NCBI RefSeq assembly: GCF_016650695.1
Contig: NZ_JAEKFH010000003.1
Location: forward strand, 62,001 to 126,000
Length of the DNA: 64,000 nucleotides
Reading direction: 5' to 3'
DNA from: Pseudomonas sp. TH41
GTDB lineage: Bacteria > Pseudomonadota > Gammaproteobacteria > Pseudomonadales > Pseudomonadaceae
This document shows positions 1 through 9,108 of the stretch, one piece after another. Positions within the stretch are counted from its first letter, which is position 1. Every line of letters begins with the position of its first letter. Position numbers and translations under genes: made by a program. The notes below the pieces were generated by a model. The model was not told the origin of the DNA, ran no database searches, and was given only the letters and a program-made list of their open reading frames with translations.

Positions 1-857
1 AGGGCGTGTTCGATGACAACGGCAAGTGGATGGACGGCTGGGAGTCGCGCCGCAAGCGCTTCGAAGGCTACGACAGCGCCGTGATCCGCCTGGGCGTACC
101 GGGTTCGATCAAAGGCGTGGACATCGACACTTCATTCTTCACCGGCAACTTCCCGCCGTCGGCCTCCCTGGAAGCCTGCTTCCTGGCTTCCGGTGAGCCG
201 GACGAAAACACCCAGTGGACTGAAGTGCTGTCAGCCGTCGAGCTGCAAGGCAACAGCCACCATTTCCACGAAATCAACAACGACCAGGCCTTTAGCCACC
301 TGCGCTTCAACATCTACCCGGATGGTGGCGTGGCCCGTCTGCGCGTGTACGGCATTCCGTTCCGCGACTGGTCGGCTGTTGGCGACAACGAGCAAGTCGA
401 CCTGGCCGCAGCCCTGAATGGTGGCCGCGCCCTCGCCTGCTCCGACGAACACTTCGGTCGCATGAGCAACATCCTCAACCCGGGCCGTGGCATCAACATG
501 GGCGACGGTTGGGAAACTGCTCGTCGTCGTACACCAGGCAATGACTGGGTCATCGTCGCGCTGGGTCATGCCGGCGAGATCGAGAAAGTCATCGTCGATA
601 CCCTGCACTTCAAGGGCAACTACCCGGACACTTGCTCGATCCAGGGCGCGTTCGTGAAGGGCGGTACCGACAGCCAGATCGAAACCCAATCGTTGTTCTG
701 GCGCGAACTGCTGCCAGCGCAGAAACTGGAAATGCACGCCGAGCACACCTTCGCCGAGCAGATCAAGGCACTGGGCCCGATCACCCACATCCGCCTGAAC
801 GTGTTCCCGGATGGTGGTGTGAGCCGCCTGCGTGTATTGGGCAAGGTAGCGAAGTAA
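1..857 (+). CDS. alc: Allantoicase, C-terminal part (5' end outside window)
   Basis: Allantoicase hydrolyses allantoate to ureidoglycolate and urea in purine catabolism. The reading frame is open from the window edge (first full codon at base 3), so the true start lies upstream; about 285 residues are visible of a family usually near 330. Two copies of the allantoicase repeat can be seen: each has a GWE(S/T)-x-R-R-(K/R) segment, a hydrophobic (A)VI-x-LG strand, an IDT/VDT-x-x-F-x-GN-(F/Y)-P segment and a closing HxRxN-x-(Y/F)-PDGGV-x-RLRV-x-G segment. Ureidoglycolate lyase follows directly and would consume the product. Identification rests on repeat architecture and neighbours and is firm. 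Confidence 0.95.
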   Translation, partial: GVFDDNGKWMDGWESRRKRFEGYDSAVIRLGVPGSIKGVDIDTSFFTGNFPPSASLEACFLASGEPDENTQWTEVLSAVELQGNSHHFHEINNDQAFSHLRFNIYPDGGVARLRVYGIPFRDWSAVGDNEQVDLAAALNGGRALACSDEHFGRMSNILNPGRGINMGDGWETARRRTPGNDWVIVALGHAGEIEKVIVDTLHFKGNYPDTCSIQGAFVKGGTDSQIETQSLFWRELLPAQKLEMHAEHTFAEQIKALGPITHIRLNVFPDGGVSRLRVLGKVAK

Positions 858-866
858 TGCTGAGCC

Positions 867-966
867 TGTAGGAGCGAGCTCGCTCGCGAAGGTCGTCAAC
901 GCTAACGCGTACTTTCAGGATAAACGCGTTGTCCCGGACACCATCGCGAGCAAGCTCGCTCCTACA
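867..966. repeat. REP doublet (inverted pair)
   Basis: Left arm TGTAGGAGCGAGCTCGCTCGCGA (867-889) faces the inverse of the usual Pseudomonas arm (TCGCGAGCAAGCTCGCTCCTACA, 944-966) across about 54 bases. This is the typical REPIN arrangement. It lies between allantoicase and allA and could modulate the transcript or serve as a remnant of RAYT-driven spread; no RAYT gene is in the window. Confidence 0.9.
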
Positions 967-1004
967 AAGAACAACCAACACAGAACTCGGATAAGAAGAC
1001 CAGC

Positions 1005-1508
1005 ATGCGCACACTGACGATTGAACCGCTGACCAAAGAAGCCTTCGCCCCTTTCGGTGACGTTATCGAAACCGACGGCAGCGATCATTTCATGATCAAC
1101 AACGGTTCGACCATGCGCTTCCACAAACTGGCGACGGTTGAAACCGCCACGCCAGAGGACAAGGCGATCATCAGCATCTTCCGCGCCGACGCGCAGGACA
1201 TGCCGCTGACGGTCTGCATGCTGGAGCGTCACCCGCTGGGCAGCCAGGCTTTCATTCCGCTGCTCGGCAACCCCTTTCTGATCGTGGTCGCGCCACTTGG
1301 CGATGAACCTGTATCAGGCTTGGTCCGCGCCTTCGTCACCAACGGCAGGCAGGGCATTAATTACCATCGCGGCGTTTGGCACCATCCGGTGCTGACGATC
1401 GAAAAGCGGGATGACTTCCTGGTGGTTGATCGCAGTGGCACAGGCAATAACTGCGATGAGCATTTTTTCAAAGAGGATGAGCGTTTGATCCTCGCCCCCC
1501 ACCAATAA
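1005..1508 (+). CDS. allA: Ureidoglycolate lyase
   Basis: Splits ureidoglycolate into glyoxylate and urea, the last step of the urate-allantoin route after allantoicase. The 167-residue length is normal for the family. The N-terminal LTKEAFAPFGDVIE segment and the HRGVWHHPVLT segment with its histidine cluster near residue 125 are characteristic. The start is the ATG at 1005, preceded by an AAGAAG-type ribosome site. It sits between allantoicase and the urate hydroxylase, so the order gives three pathway enzymes in a row, although a REP doublet separates it from alc. Cytoplasmic. Confidence 0.94.
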   Translation: MRTLTIEPLTKEAFAPFGDVIETDGSDHFMINNGSTMRFHKLATVETATPEDKAIISIFRADAQDMPLTVCMLERHPLGSQAFIPLLGNPFLIVVAPLGDEPVSGLVRAFVTNGRQGINYHRGVWHHPVLTIEKRDDFLVVDRSGTGNNCDEHFFKEDERLILAPHQ

Positions 1509-1558
1509 GAGAAGGTCCGATCACTCGACAACAGAGTGACGGGCGAGAGGTAAAGACT

Positions 1559-2860
1559 GTGGAAGCACATCTGTTGGAATGGCTGAACCTGAGCGTGCGC
1601 TGGGTTCACATGATTACTGGCGTGGCCTGGATCGGTGCGTCGTTCTATTTCGTCTGGCTGGAAAACAACCTCAATCGGGTCAACCCGAAAAGTGGTCTGG
1701 CGGGCGATTTGTGGGCGATCCATGGCGGCGGTATCTACCACCTGGAAAAGTACAAACTGGCCCCACCGACCATGCCGGACAACCTGCACTGGTTCAAATG
1801 GGAAGCCTATTTCACCTGGATGTCAGGGATCGCGCTGCTGTGCGTGGTGTTTTACTCCAATCCGACGCTATACCTGCTGGCACCTGGCAGCAGCCTGACA
1901 GGCCCTGAAGGCGTCATGTTGGGCATCGGTTCGCTGTTCGTCGGCTGGTTCGTCTACTCCTTCCTCTGCGACTCGGCCCTGGGCAAACGCCCTGCCCTGC
2001 TAGGCGGAATCCTGTTCGTGCTGATCATCGGCGCGGCTTATGGCTTCAGCAAAGTGTTCAGCGGTCGGGGTGCGTACCTGCACGTCGGCGCGATCATCGG
2101 CACGATCATGGTCGGCAACGTGTTCCGCATCATCATGCCGGCCCAGCGTGCTCTGGTAGCGGCGATTGCCGAGAACCGCACGCCGGACCCAGCGCTGCCC
2201 GCCAAAGGCTTGCTGCGTTCGCGTCACAACAACTACTTCACCTTGCCGGTGCTGTTCATCATGATCAGCAACCACTTCCCGAGCACTTATGGCAGCCAGT
2301 ACAACTGGCTGATCCTGGCCGGGATCGCGGTGTTGGCGGTGTTGGTACGTCACTACTTCAACACCCGTCACGACAGCCACAAGTTTGCCTGGACCCTGCC
2401 CGTGGCAGCCGTCGGCATGATCAGCCTGGCTTACGTGACTGGGCCGGCGCCGATGAACAGCGCGCCTGAAGTGGCCAAGGCGCCTGCCGCCATCGAGTAC
2501 CAGCCGCTGCCGGAAACGGCCCTCGGTGGTGGTGCCAAGCCTGAAGTGGCTAAACCCGCGGCCCCTGCTGTCGCACCGACCCAAGCGTCGAATCAGGGCC
2601 CGGCGTTCGACAAGGTGCACAGCGTGATTCAGGAACGCTGCGCGGTGTGCCATTCGGCCAAACCGACCAGCCCGCTATTCAGTGCTGCACCGGCCGGCGT
2701 GATGTTTGACACCCCCGAGCAGATCCGCCAGAACGCCCCGCGCATTCAGGCTCAGGCTGTCACCAGCCAGATCATGCCACTGGGCAACATCACCCAGATG
2801 ACCCAGCAGGAACGTGACCTGATCGGCGCGTGGATTGTTCAGGGTGCCCAGACCAACTAA
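1559..2860 (+). CDS. puuD: Membrane-bound urate hydroxylase with C-terminal cytochrome c domain
   Basis: PuuD-type urate oxidase (433 aa) converts urate to 5-hydroxyisourate and passes electrons to the respiratory chain instead of making peroxide. The first ~300 residues carry several hydrophobic spans, beginning with a segment containing RWVHMITGVAWIGASFYFV (family DUF989). An Ala/Pro-rich linker (about 305-345) leads to a small cytochrome c domain with a CAVCH haem motif and a downstream QIMPLGN methionine as likely axial ligand. The GTG start at 1559 follows a GAGAGG ribosome site; no ATG in frame fits. It is 50 bases behind allA, probably one transcript, and the urate/xanthine permease follows. 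Confidence 0.93.
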   Translation: MEAHLLEWLNLSVRWVHMITGVAWIGASFYFVWLENNLNRVNPKSGLAGDLWAIHGGGIYHLEKYKLAPPTMPDNLHWFKWEAYFTWMSGIALLCVVFYSNPTLYLLAPGSSLTGPEGVMLGIGSLFVGWFVYSFLCDSALGKRPALLGGILFVLIIGAAYGFSKVFSGRGAYLHVGAIIGTIMVGNVFRIIMPAQRALVAAIAENRTPDPALPAKGLLRSRHNNYFTLPVLFIMISNHFPSTYGSQYNWLILAGIAVLAVLVRHYFNTRHDSHKFAWTLPVAAVGMISLAYVTGPAPMNSAPEVAKAPAAIEYQPLPETALGGGAKPEVAKPAAPAVAPTQASNQGPAFDKVHSVIQERCAVCHSAKPTSPLFSAAPAGVMFDTPEQIRQNAPRIQAQAVTSQIMPLGNITQMTQQERDLIGAWIVQGAQTN

Positions 2861-2870
2861 GCAGTAAAGC

Positions 2871-2934
2871 ATCGCGAGCAAGCTCGCTCCCACAGGGATT
2901 TACTCAATCCTGTGGGAGCTGGCTTGCCTGCGAT
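2871..2934. repeat. REP doublet, short spacer
   Basis: TCGCGAGCAAGCTCGCTCCCACA (2872-2894) faces a diverged inverse arm TGTGGGAGCTGGCTTGCCTGCGA (2911-2933) across 16 bases. It lies between puuD and the permease gene and makes any open frame running through it into the permease unlikely to be the real start. Confidence 0.85.
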
Positions 2935-3025
2935 TGGCCGCAACGCGGCCCACCTGATGCAAAAACAGCTGCCAGCAGCACTGCAGCTGTTCAATCACAA
3001 GAATAAAAAAGATCCGAGGTGTTGC

Positions 3026-4384
3026 ATGTCCGAGCTATCCGAAGCGCGCATCCCCGACGCACCCGCCATTCAGCGTTTACCTCTTTTGCAATTGATCCTG
3101 GTCGGTCTGCAACATGTTTTGCTGATGTACGGCGGCGCCATCGCGGTGCCGCTGATCATCGGACAGGCCGCAGGCTTGAGTCGTGAAGAAATCGCCTTCT
3201 TGATCAACGCCGACCTGCTGGTGGCGGGGATCGCTACGGTCGTGCAATCGCTGGGCATCGGCCCGATGGGCATCCGCATGCCGGTGATGATGGGCGCCAG
3301 TTTCGCCGCCGTCGGCAGCATGGTCGCCATGGCCGGCATGCCGGGCATCGGTCTGCAAGGGATCTTCGGCGCCACCATCGCCGCTGGTTTTTTCGGCATG
3401 ATCATCGCGCCGTTCATGTCCAAAGTCGTGCGCTTCTTCCCTCCGCTGGTCACCGGCACGGTCATCACCTCGATCGGTTTGTCGCTGTTCCCGGTGGCCG
3501 TTAACTGGGCGGGTGGCGGCGCGGGTGCTGCTCAATTCGGCTCCCCGATTTACCTGGCCATCGCCGCGTTGGTGCTGGCCACCATTCTGTTGGTCCATCG
3601 CTTCATGCGCGGTTTCTGGGTCAACATTTCCGTGTTGATCGGCATGTGCCTCGGCTATGTGATCTGTGGCTTGATTGGCATGGTCGACCTCAGTGGCATG
3701 GCTCAGGCGCCTTGGGTACAAATCGTCACCCCGCTGCATTTCGGCCTGCCGAAGTTTGAACTCGCACCGATTCTTTCGATGTGCCTGGTGGTGGTGATCA
3801 TCTTCGTCGAGTCCACCGGGATGTTCCTCGCGCTGGGCAAAATCACCGGTCAGGAAGTCTGCCCGCGGATGCTGCGTCGCGGCTTGCTGTGTGATGCCGG
3901 CGCTTCGTTCTTCGCCGGTTTTTTCAACACCTTCACCCACTCCTCTTTCGCGCAGAACATCGGCCTAGTGCAGATGACCGGCGTGCGTTGCCGCTCGGTG
4001 ACCATCGTCGCCGGCGGTTTGCTGGTGGTGCTGAGCCTGCTGCCGAAAGCGGCGTTCCTGGTCGCCTCGATACCGCCCGCCGTACTGGGCGGCGCGGCGA
4101 TTGCGATGTTCGGCATGGTTGCAGCCACCGGCATCAAGATTCTTCAGGAAGCCGACATCGGTGACCGTCGCAACCAGTTGCTGGTGGCGGTGAGCATCGG
4201 CATGGGGCTGATTCCGGTGGTACGTCCGGAGTTTTTCGCATACTTGCCACTGTGGATGAGTCCGATCACTCACAGCGGAATTGCGATGGCGACGTTGAGT
4301 GCGTTGTCGCTGAACCTGCTGTTTAACATCCTCGGCGGCGCCGAACGCGCGGCCATTAACGACTGCCACGCCCACCCTCATTAA
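3026..4384 (+). CDS. NCS2 nucleobase:cation symporter, probable urate/xanthine permease
   Basis: A polytopic inner-membrane protein of the uracil/xanthine permease (NCS2) family, 452 aa from the ATG at 3026. That ATG has a GAGGT ribosome site; an upstream extension of the frame runs through a REP element and is rejected. The NCS2 signature is visible as QNIGLVQMTGVRCR, and the preceding FVESTGMFLALG segment supplies the acidic substrate-binding position. Directly after the urate hydroxylase gene it most likely imports urate or xanthine by proton symport, as UacT/XanQ do. The sequence alone does not separate urate from xanthine. Confidence 0.9.
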   Translation: MSELSEARIPDAPAIQRLPLLQLILVGLQHVLLMYGGAIAVPLIIGQAAGLSREEIAFLINADLLVAGIATVVQSLGIGPMGIRMPVMMGASFAAVGSMVAMAGMPGIGLQGIFGATIAAGFFGMIIAPFMSKVVRFFPPLVTGTVITSIGLSLFPVAVNWAGGGAGAAQFGSPIYLAIAALVLATILLVHRFMRGFWVNISVLIGMCLGYVICGLIGMVDLSGMAQAPWVQIVTPLHFGLPKFELAPILSMCLVVVIIFVESTGMFLALGKITGQEVCPRMLRRGLLCDAGASFFAGFFNTFTHSSFAQNIGLVQMTGVRCRSVTIVAGGLLVVLSLLPKAAFLVASIPPAVLGGAAIAMFGMVAATGIKILQEADIGDRRNQLLVAVSIGMGLIPVVRPEFFAYLPLWMSPITHSGIAMATLSALSLNLLFNILGGAERAAINDCHAHPH

Positions 4385-4393
4385 CTGGTCCTT

Positions 4394-4493
4394 TGCAGGA
4401 GCGAGCTTGCTCGCGATGGACGCTAACGATAACGAGTGTTTCCTGGATAAACACGGCGCTCCATAGACCATCGCGAGCAAGCTCGCTCCTACA
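4394..4493. repeat. REP doublet (inverted pair)
   Basis: Arms TGCAGGAGCGAGCTTGCTCGCGA (4394-4416) and TCGCGAGCAAGCTCGCTCCTACA (4471-4493) are separated by about 54 bases. The element follows the permease stop codon. Confidence 0.9.
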
Positions 4494-4544
4494 AAGGTCA
4501 GCGGCTGCCTGCACCTCAAACAATAAAACAACGGGGAGCAACAG

Positions 4545-4679
4545 ATGATTCGGACACAGCCAAACATGCTTTTGGGCGGGGGTCTTTTGGCCGCCAGCCA
4601 GGCCATGGCCGGCGATTTATTGCTGTGGCAGACCAACAACCTGAGCACTGCCAGCCTGCCGGTGAAGGTGCACTTTTAA
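4545..4679 (+). pseudogene. Internally deleted Tsx-like porin remnant
   Basis: A 44-codon frame reads a porin signal peptide (LLGGGLLAASQAMAGDLL, then WQTNN) and then jumps to LSTASLPVKVHF. The intact Tsx-like porin 380 bases downstream begins the same way (LMLAGSLLAGGQAMAGDLL, WQNN) and ends SATSLLVKFHF. Signal peptide, first strand residues and last strand are therefore retained while about 215 internal residues are gone. The join keeps frame and the stop is in place, and an upstream GGGGAG ribosome site is kept. I read it as the scar of a tandem porin duplicate; a functional micro-peptide is possible but not supported. Confidence 0.75.
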
Positions 4680-5055
4680 GATGGCCCGCAACCGTGCCAC
4701 AAACCTGTCGTCGGTGCGCTGTTGCGGCGCACTTGAGACCTGGCCAAGTAGTCAGTATTCTCCGCGGCCGCCTGAATCCGCTTTAAAAAAAAGTCCGGAT
4801 TTATTTTCTGACCAGTTAGCCAACTTATCCCGGCACTGGACAGTATCAAGGCATTCCACCCCCCCTCTCAATCGACTGTTTTTGAGCAGCCGAGCGGGAG
4901 TTTGTTTGCTTTTTGAAAGCCTTGGCTCAGCGTTTGCCAACCGCACCGACGCTGACCGAATGGATGATTTATTACCGCTACAGAAAAAGGCGCCACACCA
5001 GAGCGCCGACCTTAGAAAAATAACGTGGAACCACTTACTTTTTGGGAGCAACCGA
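4680..5055. other. Leader region of the Tsx-like porin
   Basis: 376 bases without a convincing gene. The frame of the porin stays open back through it, but nothing there resembles protein, and the signal peptide starts only at 5056. The stretch is AT-richer than its surroundings around 4785-4830 (an A-tract followed by TTTATTTT), which would suit a promoter. I could not identify a specific operator or riboswitch. Confidence 0.5.
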
Positions 5056-5841
5056 ATGAAACGTACGTGCACCAGCCTGATGCTCGCGGGATCGTTACTG
5101 GCCGGGGGCCAGGCGATGGCCGGCGACTTGCTGCAATGGCAGAACAACAGCCTGACCTACCTCTATGGCAAGGACTTTCAGGTCAATCCGACCATTCAGC
5201 AGACCGTCACCTTCGAACACGCCGACGCCTGGAAATATGGGGATAACTACCTGTTTGTCGACAAGATCTTCTACAACGGCAAGGCTGACAGCAGCGTCGG
5301 TTCGAACACCTACTATGGCGAGATCAGCCCGCGTTTGTCGTTCGGCAAGATCTTCGACCAGAAACTCGAGTTTGGCCCGGTCAAGGACGTGTTGCTGGCC
5401 ATGACTTACGAGTTCGGTGAAGGCGATACCGAGTCCTACCTGATCGGTCCTGGTTTCGACCTGGCGATCCCGGGCTTCGACTACTTCCAGCTGAACTTCT
5501 ACCAGCGTCACAGCGAAGGCGCCCGTCCGGGTGACAACATTTGGCAGATCACTCCGGTCTGGTCCTACACCATTCCTGTGGGCGATTCGAGCATCCTGAT
5601 CGATGGCTTCATGGACTGGGTGGTCGACAATGACAAGAATTCCAAAGGCACTTACCACGCCAACCTGCACTTCAATCCTCAGATCAAATACGACTTGGGC
5701 AAAGCGCTGAACATCGGCGAGAAACAGCTGTATGTCGGTGTGGAGTACGACTACTGGAAAAACAAGTACGGCATCGAAGACAGCGAGTCCTTCAAGACCG
5801 ATCAGAGCGCCACGAGCTTGCTGGTGAAGTTCCACTTCTGA
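5056..5841 (+). CDS. Tsx/OmpK-like outer-membrane channel
   Basis: A 261-residue outer-membrane beta-barrel of the nucleoside-specific channel (Tsx) family. The signal peptide ends at GGQAMA-GD, followed by LLQWQNNSLTYLYG, a segment typical of the family, and alternating aromatic strands. The last residue is Phe, as expected for BAM-dependent insertion. The ATG at 5056 has a GGGAG ribosome site; the longer open frame upstream has no signal peptide. Near the urate/purine block it could admit nucleosides or purine bases, which is inference from position. A shrunken copy lies just upstream. Confidence 0.88.
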   Translation: MKRTCTSLMLAGSLLAGGQAMAGDLLQWQNNSLTYLYGKDFQVNPTIQQTVTFEHADAWKYGDNYLFVDKIFYNGKADSSVGSNTYYGEISPRLSFGKIFDQKLEFGPVKDVLLAMTYEFGEGDTESYLIGPGFDLAIPGFDYFQLNFYQRHSEGARPGDNIWQITPVWSYTIPVGDSSILIDGFMDWVVDNDKNSKGTYHANLHFNPQIKYDLGKALNIGEKQLYVGVEYDYWKNKYGIEDSESFKTDQSATSLLVKFHF

Positions 5842-5850
5842 TTTAAAGTC

Positions 5851-5925
5851 AAAAGATCGCAGGCTTCGCCAGCTCCTACATTGGAATGCATATCCCTGTA
5901 GGAGCTGCCGAAGGCTGCGATCTTT
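5851..5925. repeat. REP-like pair, second family
   Basis: AAAAGATCGCAGGCTTCGCCAGCTCCTACA (5851-5880) faces TGTAGGAGCTGCCGAAGGCTGCGATCTTT (5897-5925). The same family occurs at 18219 and 21369. It lies between the convergent porin and patatin genes. Confidence 0.8.
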
Positions 5926-5928
5926 GCT

Positions 5929-7083
5929 TCATGACAACCCCAGAAACCGACACAGTTCATCCTTCTTGGCCAACGCATCCCGCCGCCCAAGATCAATCAA
6001 TTCGCCGCAATACCCCGCCTCGAACAGCAGATAACTCAGCACCCCCGCCCCGCTCGTCTTGGTCGCCCCCGGCCCGCGCAGAAACAGGCGCAGTGCCGCT
6101 GGCAATTCCTGCCGATGTCGCGCCGCAATCTCATCGATCGGCTGACTCGGTGAAATCACCAGCACGTCCACCGGCGCCACACCCAGCGCACGGGTCGGCG
6201 TGCCGTCGGGAAGAAGATGACTGAACTGATTCAGACGCTGCAGCAGTTCGATATCACTTTCCAGGCTGTCAATGAACGTACTGTTGAGCATGTGCGCGCC
6301 GATCTGCGCCAAGGTTGGCTGTTGACCGGTGTAGGCGCGTTGCAGCGGTTGTTGCGGGTCGACCCCGCGAGGGTTGCCGCTGACACCGACCACCAGCACT
6401 CGGCTGGCGCCCAGGTGCAGGGCCGGGCTGATGGGTGCCGACTGGCGCACCGCGCCGTCGCCGAAATATTCTTCGCCGATTTTTACCGGCGCGAATAACA
6501 GTGGAATGGCAGAACTGGCGAGCAAATGTTCGACGGACAATTGGGACGGGATGCCAATGCGCCGATGGCGCAACCAGGCATCAATGGTGCCACCGCCCTG
6601 ATAAAACGTGACGGCCTGACCGGACTCGTAGCCGAATGCCGTGACCGCCACCGCCTGCAACTGCTTTTGCGCGATGGCGTCGGCGATGCCGGACATGTGC
6701 AGCTTGTTATTAAGCAACTCACGCAGCGGCGAGCTGTTGAGCAAGGCCACCGGAACCTGCGCGCCGATGCCGAGCAAGCTATGCCCGACAAAGCGGCTGG
6801 CCTGATGGATCACCCCCGGCCAGTCACTGCGCAACACCAGATGACTACGAAAGCCCTGCCAAAAGGCTGTCAGGCGCTCGATAGCGCTACGGAAGTCCAT
6901 CGCCCCACTGGCGAGGCTGACGGCGTTGATCGCACCGGCAGACGTGCCGACGATCACCGGAAACGGATTGCTTGCACCGACCGGCAACAGCTCGGCAATC
7001 GCCGCCAGCACACCCACCTGATAGGCCGCCCGAGCCCCGCCACCGGAAAGAATCAACCCTGTAACCGGTTCAGCAGGACTCAT
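5929..7083 (-). CDS. Patatin-like phospholipase
   Basis: A 384-residue patatin-family lipid acyl hydrolase. The oxyanion motif SGGGARAAYQ (13-22), the nucleophile elbow GTSAG (Ser48) and the catalytic DG(A) in FGDGAVRQSAPIS near residue 215 are all present, so the Ser-Asp dyad is complete. There is no signal peptide, hence cytoplasmic or peripheral on the inner membrane. The start ATG is at 7083-7081. It precedes nothing in obvious operon arrangement; the acyltransferase gene upstream on the same strand ends 36 bases before it, so both may share a transcript concerned with membrane lipids. Confidence 0.92.
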   Translation of the reverse strand: MSPAEPVTGLILSGGGARAAYQVGVLAAIAELLPVGASNPFPVIVGTSAGAINAVSLASGAMDFRSAIERLTAFWQGFRSHLVLRSDWPGVIHQASRFVGHSLLGIGAQVPVALLNSSPLRELLNNKLHMSGIADAIAQKQLQAVAVTAFGYESGQAVTFYQGGGTIDAWLRHRRIGIPSQLSVEHLLASSAIPLLFAPVKIGEEYFGDGAVRQSAPISPALHLGASRVLVVGVSGNPRGVDPQQPLQRAYTGQQPTLAQIGAHMLNSTFIDSLESDIELLQRLNQFSHLLPDGTPTRALGVAPVDVLVISPSQPIDEIAARHRQELPAALRLFLRGPGATKTSGAGVLSYLLFEAGYCGELIDLGRRDALAKKDELCRFLGLS

Positions 7084-7118
7084 CGCAACACTCCATGGTG
7101 CTTAAGGGGATCGACTAT

Positions 7119-8051
7119 TTAACCGCGTTTTTTGTACAGCTTCGGCTCGCCCGGCGGACGGCTCTTGAAGCGGCGATGGGCCCAGAGGTATTGCTCCGGG
7201 CACTCACGCAAGACACCTTCGACCCACTGATTGATCCGCAGGCAATCGGCTTCTTCGGTCTCGCCGGGGAAATGATCGAGTGGTGCATGGATCACCAGAC
7301 GATAACCGCTGCCATCTGCCAGGCGCTCCTGGGTGAACGGCACCACCAGCGCCTTGCCCAGTCGCGCAAATTTGCTGGTGGCGGTGACCGTTGCAGCCTG
7401 AATCCCGAAAAACGGCACGAAAATACTCTGCTTGGCGCCATAGTCCTGATCCGGTGCGTACCAGATCGCCCGACCGGCCCGCAGCAGTTTGAGCATCCCG
7501 CGCACGTCTTCGCGCTCCACGGCCAAGGAGTCGAGGTTATGCCGCTCGCGGCCACTTCGCTGAATGTAGTCGAACAGTGGATTCTTGTGCTCGCGGTACA
7601 TGCCGTCGATGGTGTGCTGCTGGCCGAGCAACGCCGCGCCGATTTCCAGCGTGGTGAAATGCACCGCCATCAGAATCACGCCCTTGCCCGCTAGCTGGGC
7701 TTTTTTCAAATGCTCCAACCCTTCGACATGGGCCAGCTTCGCCAGACGCTGACGCGACCACCACCAGCTCATCGCCATTTCAAAGAAAGCGATGCCGGTG
7801 GAAGAAAAGTTTTCCTTGAGCAGACGTTTGCGCTCGGCCGCGGATTTTTCCGGGAAACACAGTTCGAGATTGCGCTTGGCAATGCGCCGTCGGTCGCCTG
7901 CCACTCGATACATCAATGCACCGAGGCCGCGACCGATAAACAGCAACGCCGGATACGGCAACTGAACAATCAGCCACAACAGCCCCAAGCCACACCATAG
8001 AGGCCAGAAACGTGGAGAAAGAAATGCTGTTCGAAAACGCGGGCGATCCAT
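7119..8051 (-). CDS. Lipid A biosynthesis acyltransferase (LpxL/LpxM family)
   Basis: Transfers a secondary acyl chain from acyl-ACP onto the lipid A precursor at the inner membrane. 310 residues from the ATG at 8051, close to the 300-310 normal for the family. An N-terminal hydrophobic anchor (about 15-40) is followed by the catalytic H-x4-E motif in AVHFTTLE (His131, Glu136), and further on by the family's APDQDYG segment. A longer frame upstream exists but runs out of family similarity. It may share a transcript with the patatin gene 36 bases on, and is divergent from minC. Whether it adds laurate early (LpxL) or late (LpxM) is not decidable here. Confidence 0.92.
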   Translation of the reverse strand: MDRPRFRTAFLSPRFWPLWCGLGLLWLIVQLPYPALLFIGRGLGALMYRVAGDRRRIAKRNLELCFPEKSAAERKRLLKENFSSTGIAFFEMAMSWWWSRQRLAKLAHVEGLEHLKKAQLAGKGVILMAVHFTTLEIGAALLGQQHTIDGMYREHKNPLFDYIQRSGRERHNLDSLAVEREDVRGMLKLLRAGRAIWYAPDQDYGAKQSIFVPFFGIQAATVTATSKFARLGKALVVPFTQERLADGSGYRLVIHAPLDHFPGETEEADCLRINQWVEGVLRECPEQYLWAHRRFKSRPPGEPKLYKKRG

Positions 8052-8169
8052 TAAAGCTTCCGTCAAGACAATGGCCGCGCATTCTACATCGTTCGACCCG
8101 GCTTGCGGCTCGCGGGCGTTCTCGTTATAAGTCTCGGCACTTTTAGTGACAAGTCGTTGTATGCCGACC

Positions 8170-8907
8170 ATGAGCCAAACCGAACCGCTAGACCAAGATC
8201 CCGTGTTCCAGTTGAAGGGCAGCATGCTCGCCATTACGGTGCTGGAGCTGACCCGCAACGACCTCGAGAGCCTCGATCGGCAGCTGGCCGCCAAAGTCGC
8301 CCAGGCGCCTAATTTCTTCAGTAACGCACCGCTGGTGCTGGCCCTGGACAAACTCCCGGCCAGTGAAGGCGCCATCGACTTGCCGGGGCTGATGCGCGTC
8401 TGTCGCCAGCATGGCTTGCGCACCCTGGCGATCCGCGCCAGCCGCATTGAAGACATCGCCGCCGCCATTGCAGTCGACCTGCCCGTACTGCCGCCGTCCG
8501 GTGCCCGGGAACGCTCGCTTGACCCGCTCGAAGGTCAAGTGAAGAAAAAACCGGAAAAACCACCGGAGCCCACCGTCAAACCGACGAAAATCATCACGTC
8601 GCCAGTCCGTGGTGGCCAGCAGATTTATGCCCAGGGTTGCGATTTGGTGGTGATCTCGTCCGTCAGCCCGGGGGCGGAACTTCTCGCCGATGGCAACATC
8701 CATGTATACGGCCCCATGCGCGGTCGCGTATTGGCTGGGGTCAAAGGCGACACGAAAGCCAGGATTTTCTGTCAGCAAATGAGCGCTGAACTGGTCTCCA
8801 TTGCAGGCCACTACAAGGTTTCTGAAGATTTGCGTCGCGACCCTTTATGGGGTGCCGGCGTGCAAGTCAGTCTGTCGGGCGATGTGTTGAACATCATTCG
8901 GCTTTAA
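8170..8907 (+). CDS. minC: Septum site-determining protein MinC
   Basis: Inhibits FtsZ assembly away from midcell together with MinD. 245 residues, an N-terminal FtsZ-inhibiting domain (to about 105), a charged Lys/Pro linker ([16 protein letters not shown]) and the C-terminal beta-helix domain with the glycine-rich [20 protein letters not shown]inD/septum-binding face. The canonical RSGQ motif reads RGGQ here ([10 protein letters not shown]), a mild substitution. I choose ATG 8170 ([13 protein letters not shown]); an ATG at 8161 and a GTG at 8146 are alternatives and no strong ribosome site decides. minD follows after 201 bases. Confidence 0.95.
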   Translation: MSQTEPLDQDPVFQLKGSMLAITVLELTRNDLESLDRQLAAKVAQAPNFFSNAPLVLALDKLPASEGAIDLPGLMRVCRQHGLRTLAIRASRIEDIAAAIAVDLPVLPPSGARERSLDPLEGQVKKKPEKPPEPTVKPTKIITSPVRGGQQIYAQGCDLVVISSVSPGAELLADGNIHVYGPMRGRVLAGVKGDTKARIFCQQMSAELVSIAGHYKVSEDLRRDPLWGAGVQVSLSGDVLNIIRL

Positions 8908-9108
8908 CGGATACTGCCGCATTTTCCAAGCATCTCTAAAACGTAGCGAAAACGGCTCAAACGAAGTAGGAAAAAGGCCAAAAGCAGTGTTTACCGGGGG
9001 TAAGCGCCGCCCAGGACCGGATTCCAGCCAAGGCTGTCCGACTGCAGTAGTTTTTCAAGAGATGTTTTTCAGGGGCTAAAAGTCCTTTTTCCTTAGGGGT
9101 GAAACACC

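Noticed and set aside
2912..3025. N-terminal extension of the NCS2 permease
   Set aside because: It runs through a REP element, and the ATG at 3026 has the ribosome site and matches the family's usual length.
3077..3940. Long minus-strand frame over the permease gene
   Set aside because: Antisense shadow; His/Asp/Gln-rich translation typical of reversed GC-rich membrane genes.
4681..5055. N-terminal extension of the Tsx-like porin
   Set aside because: The signal peptide starts at 5056 with its own ribosome site; the upstream translation is not protein-like.
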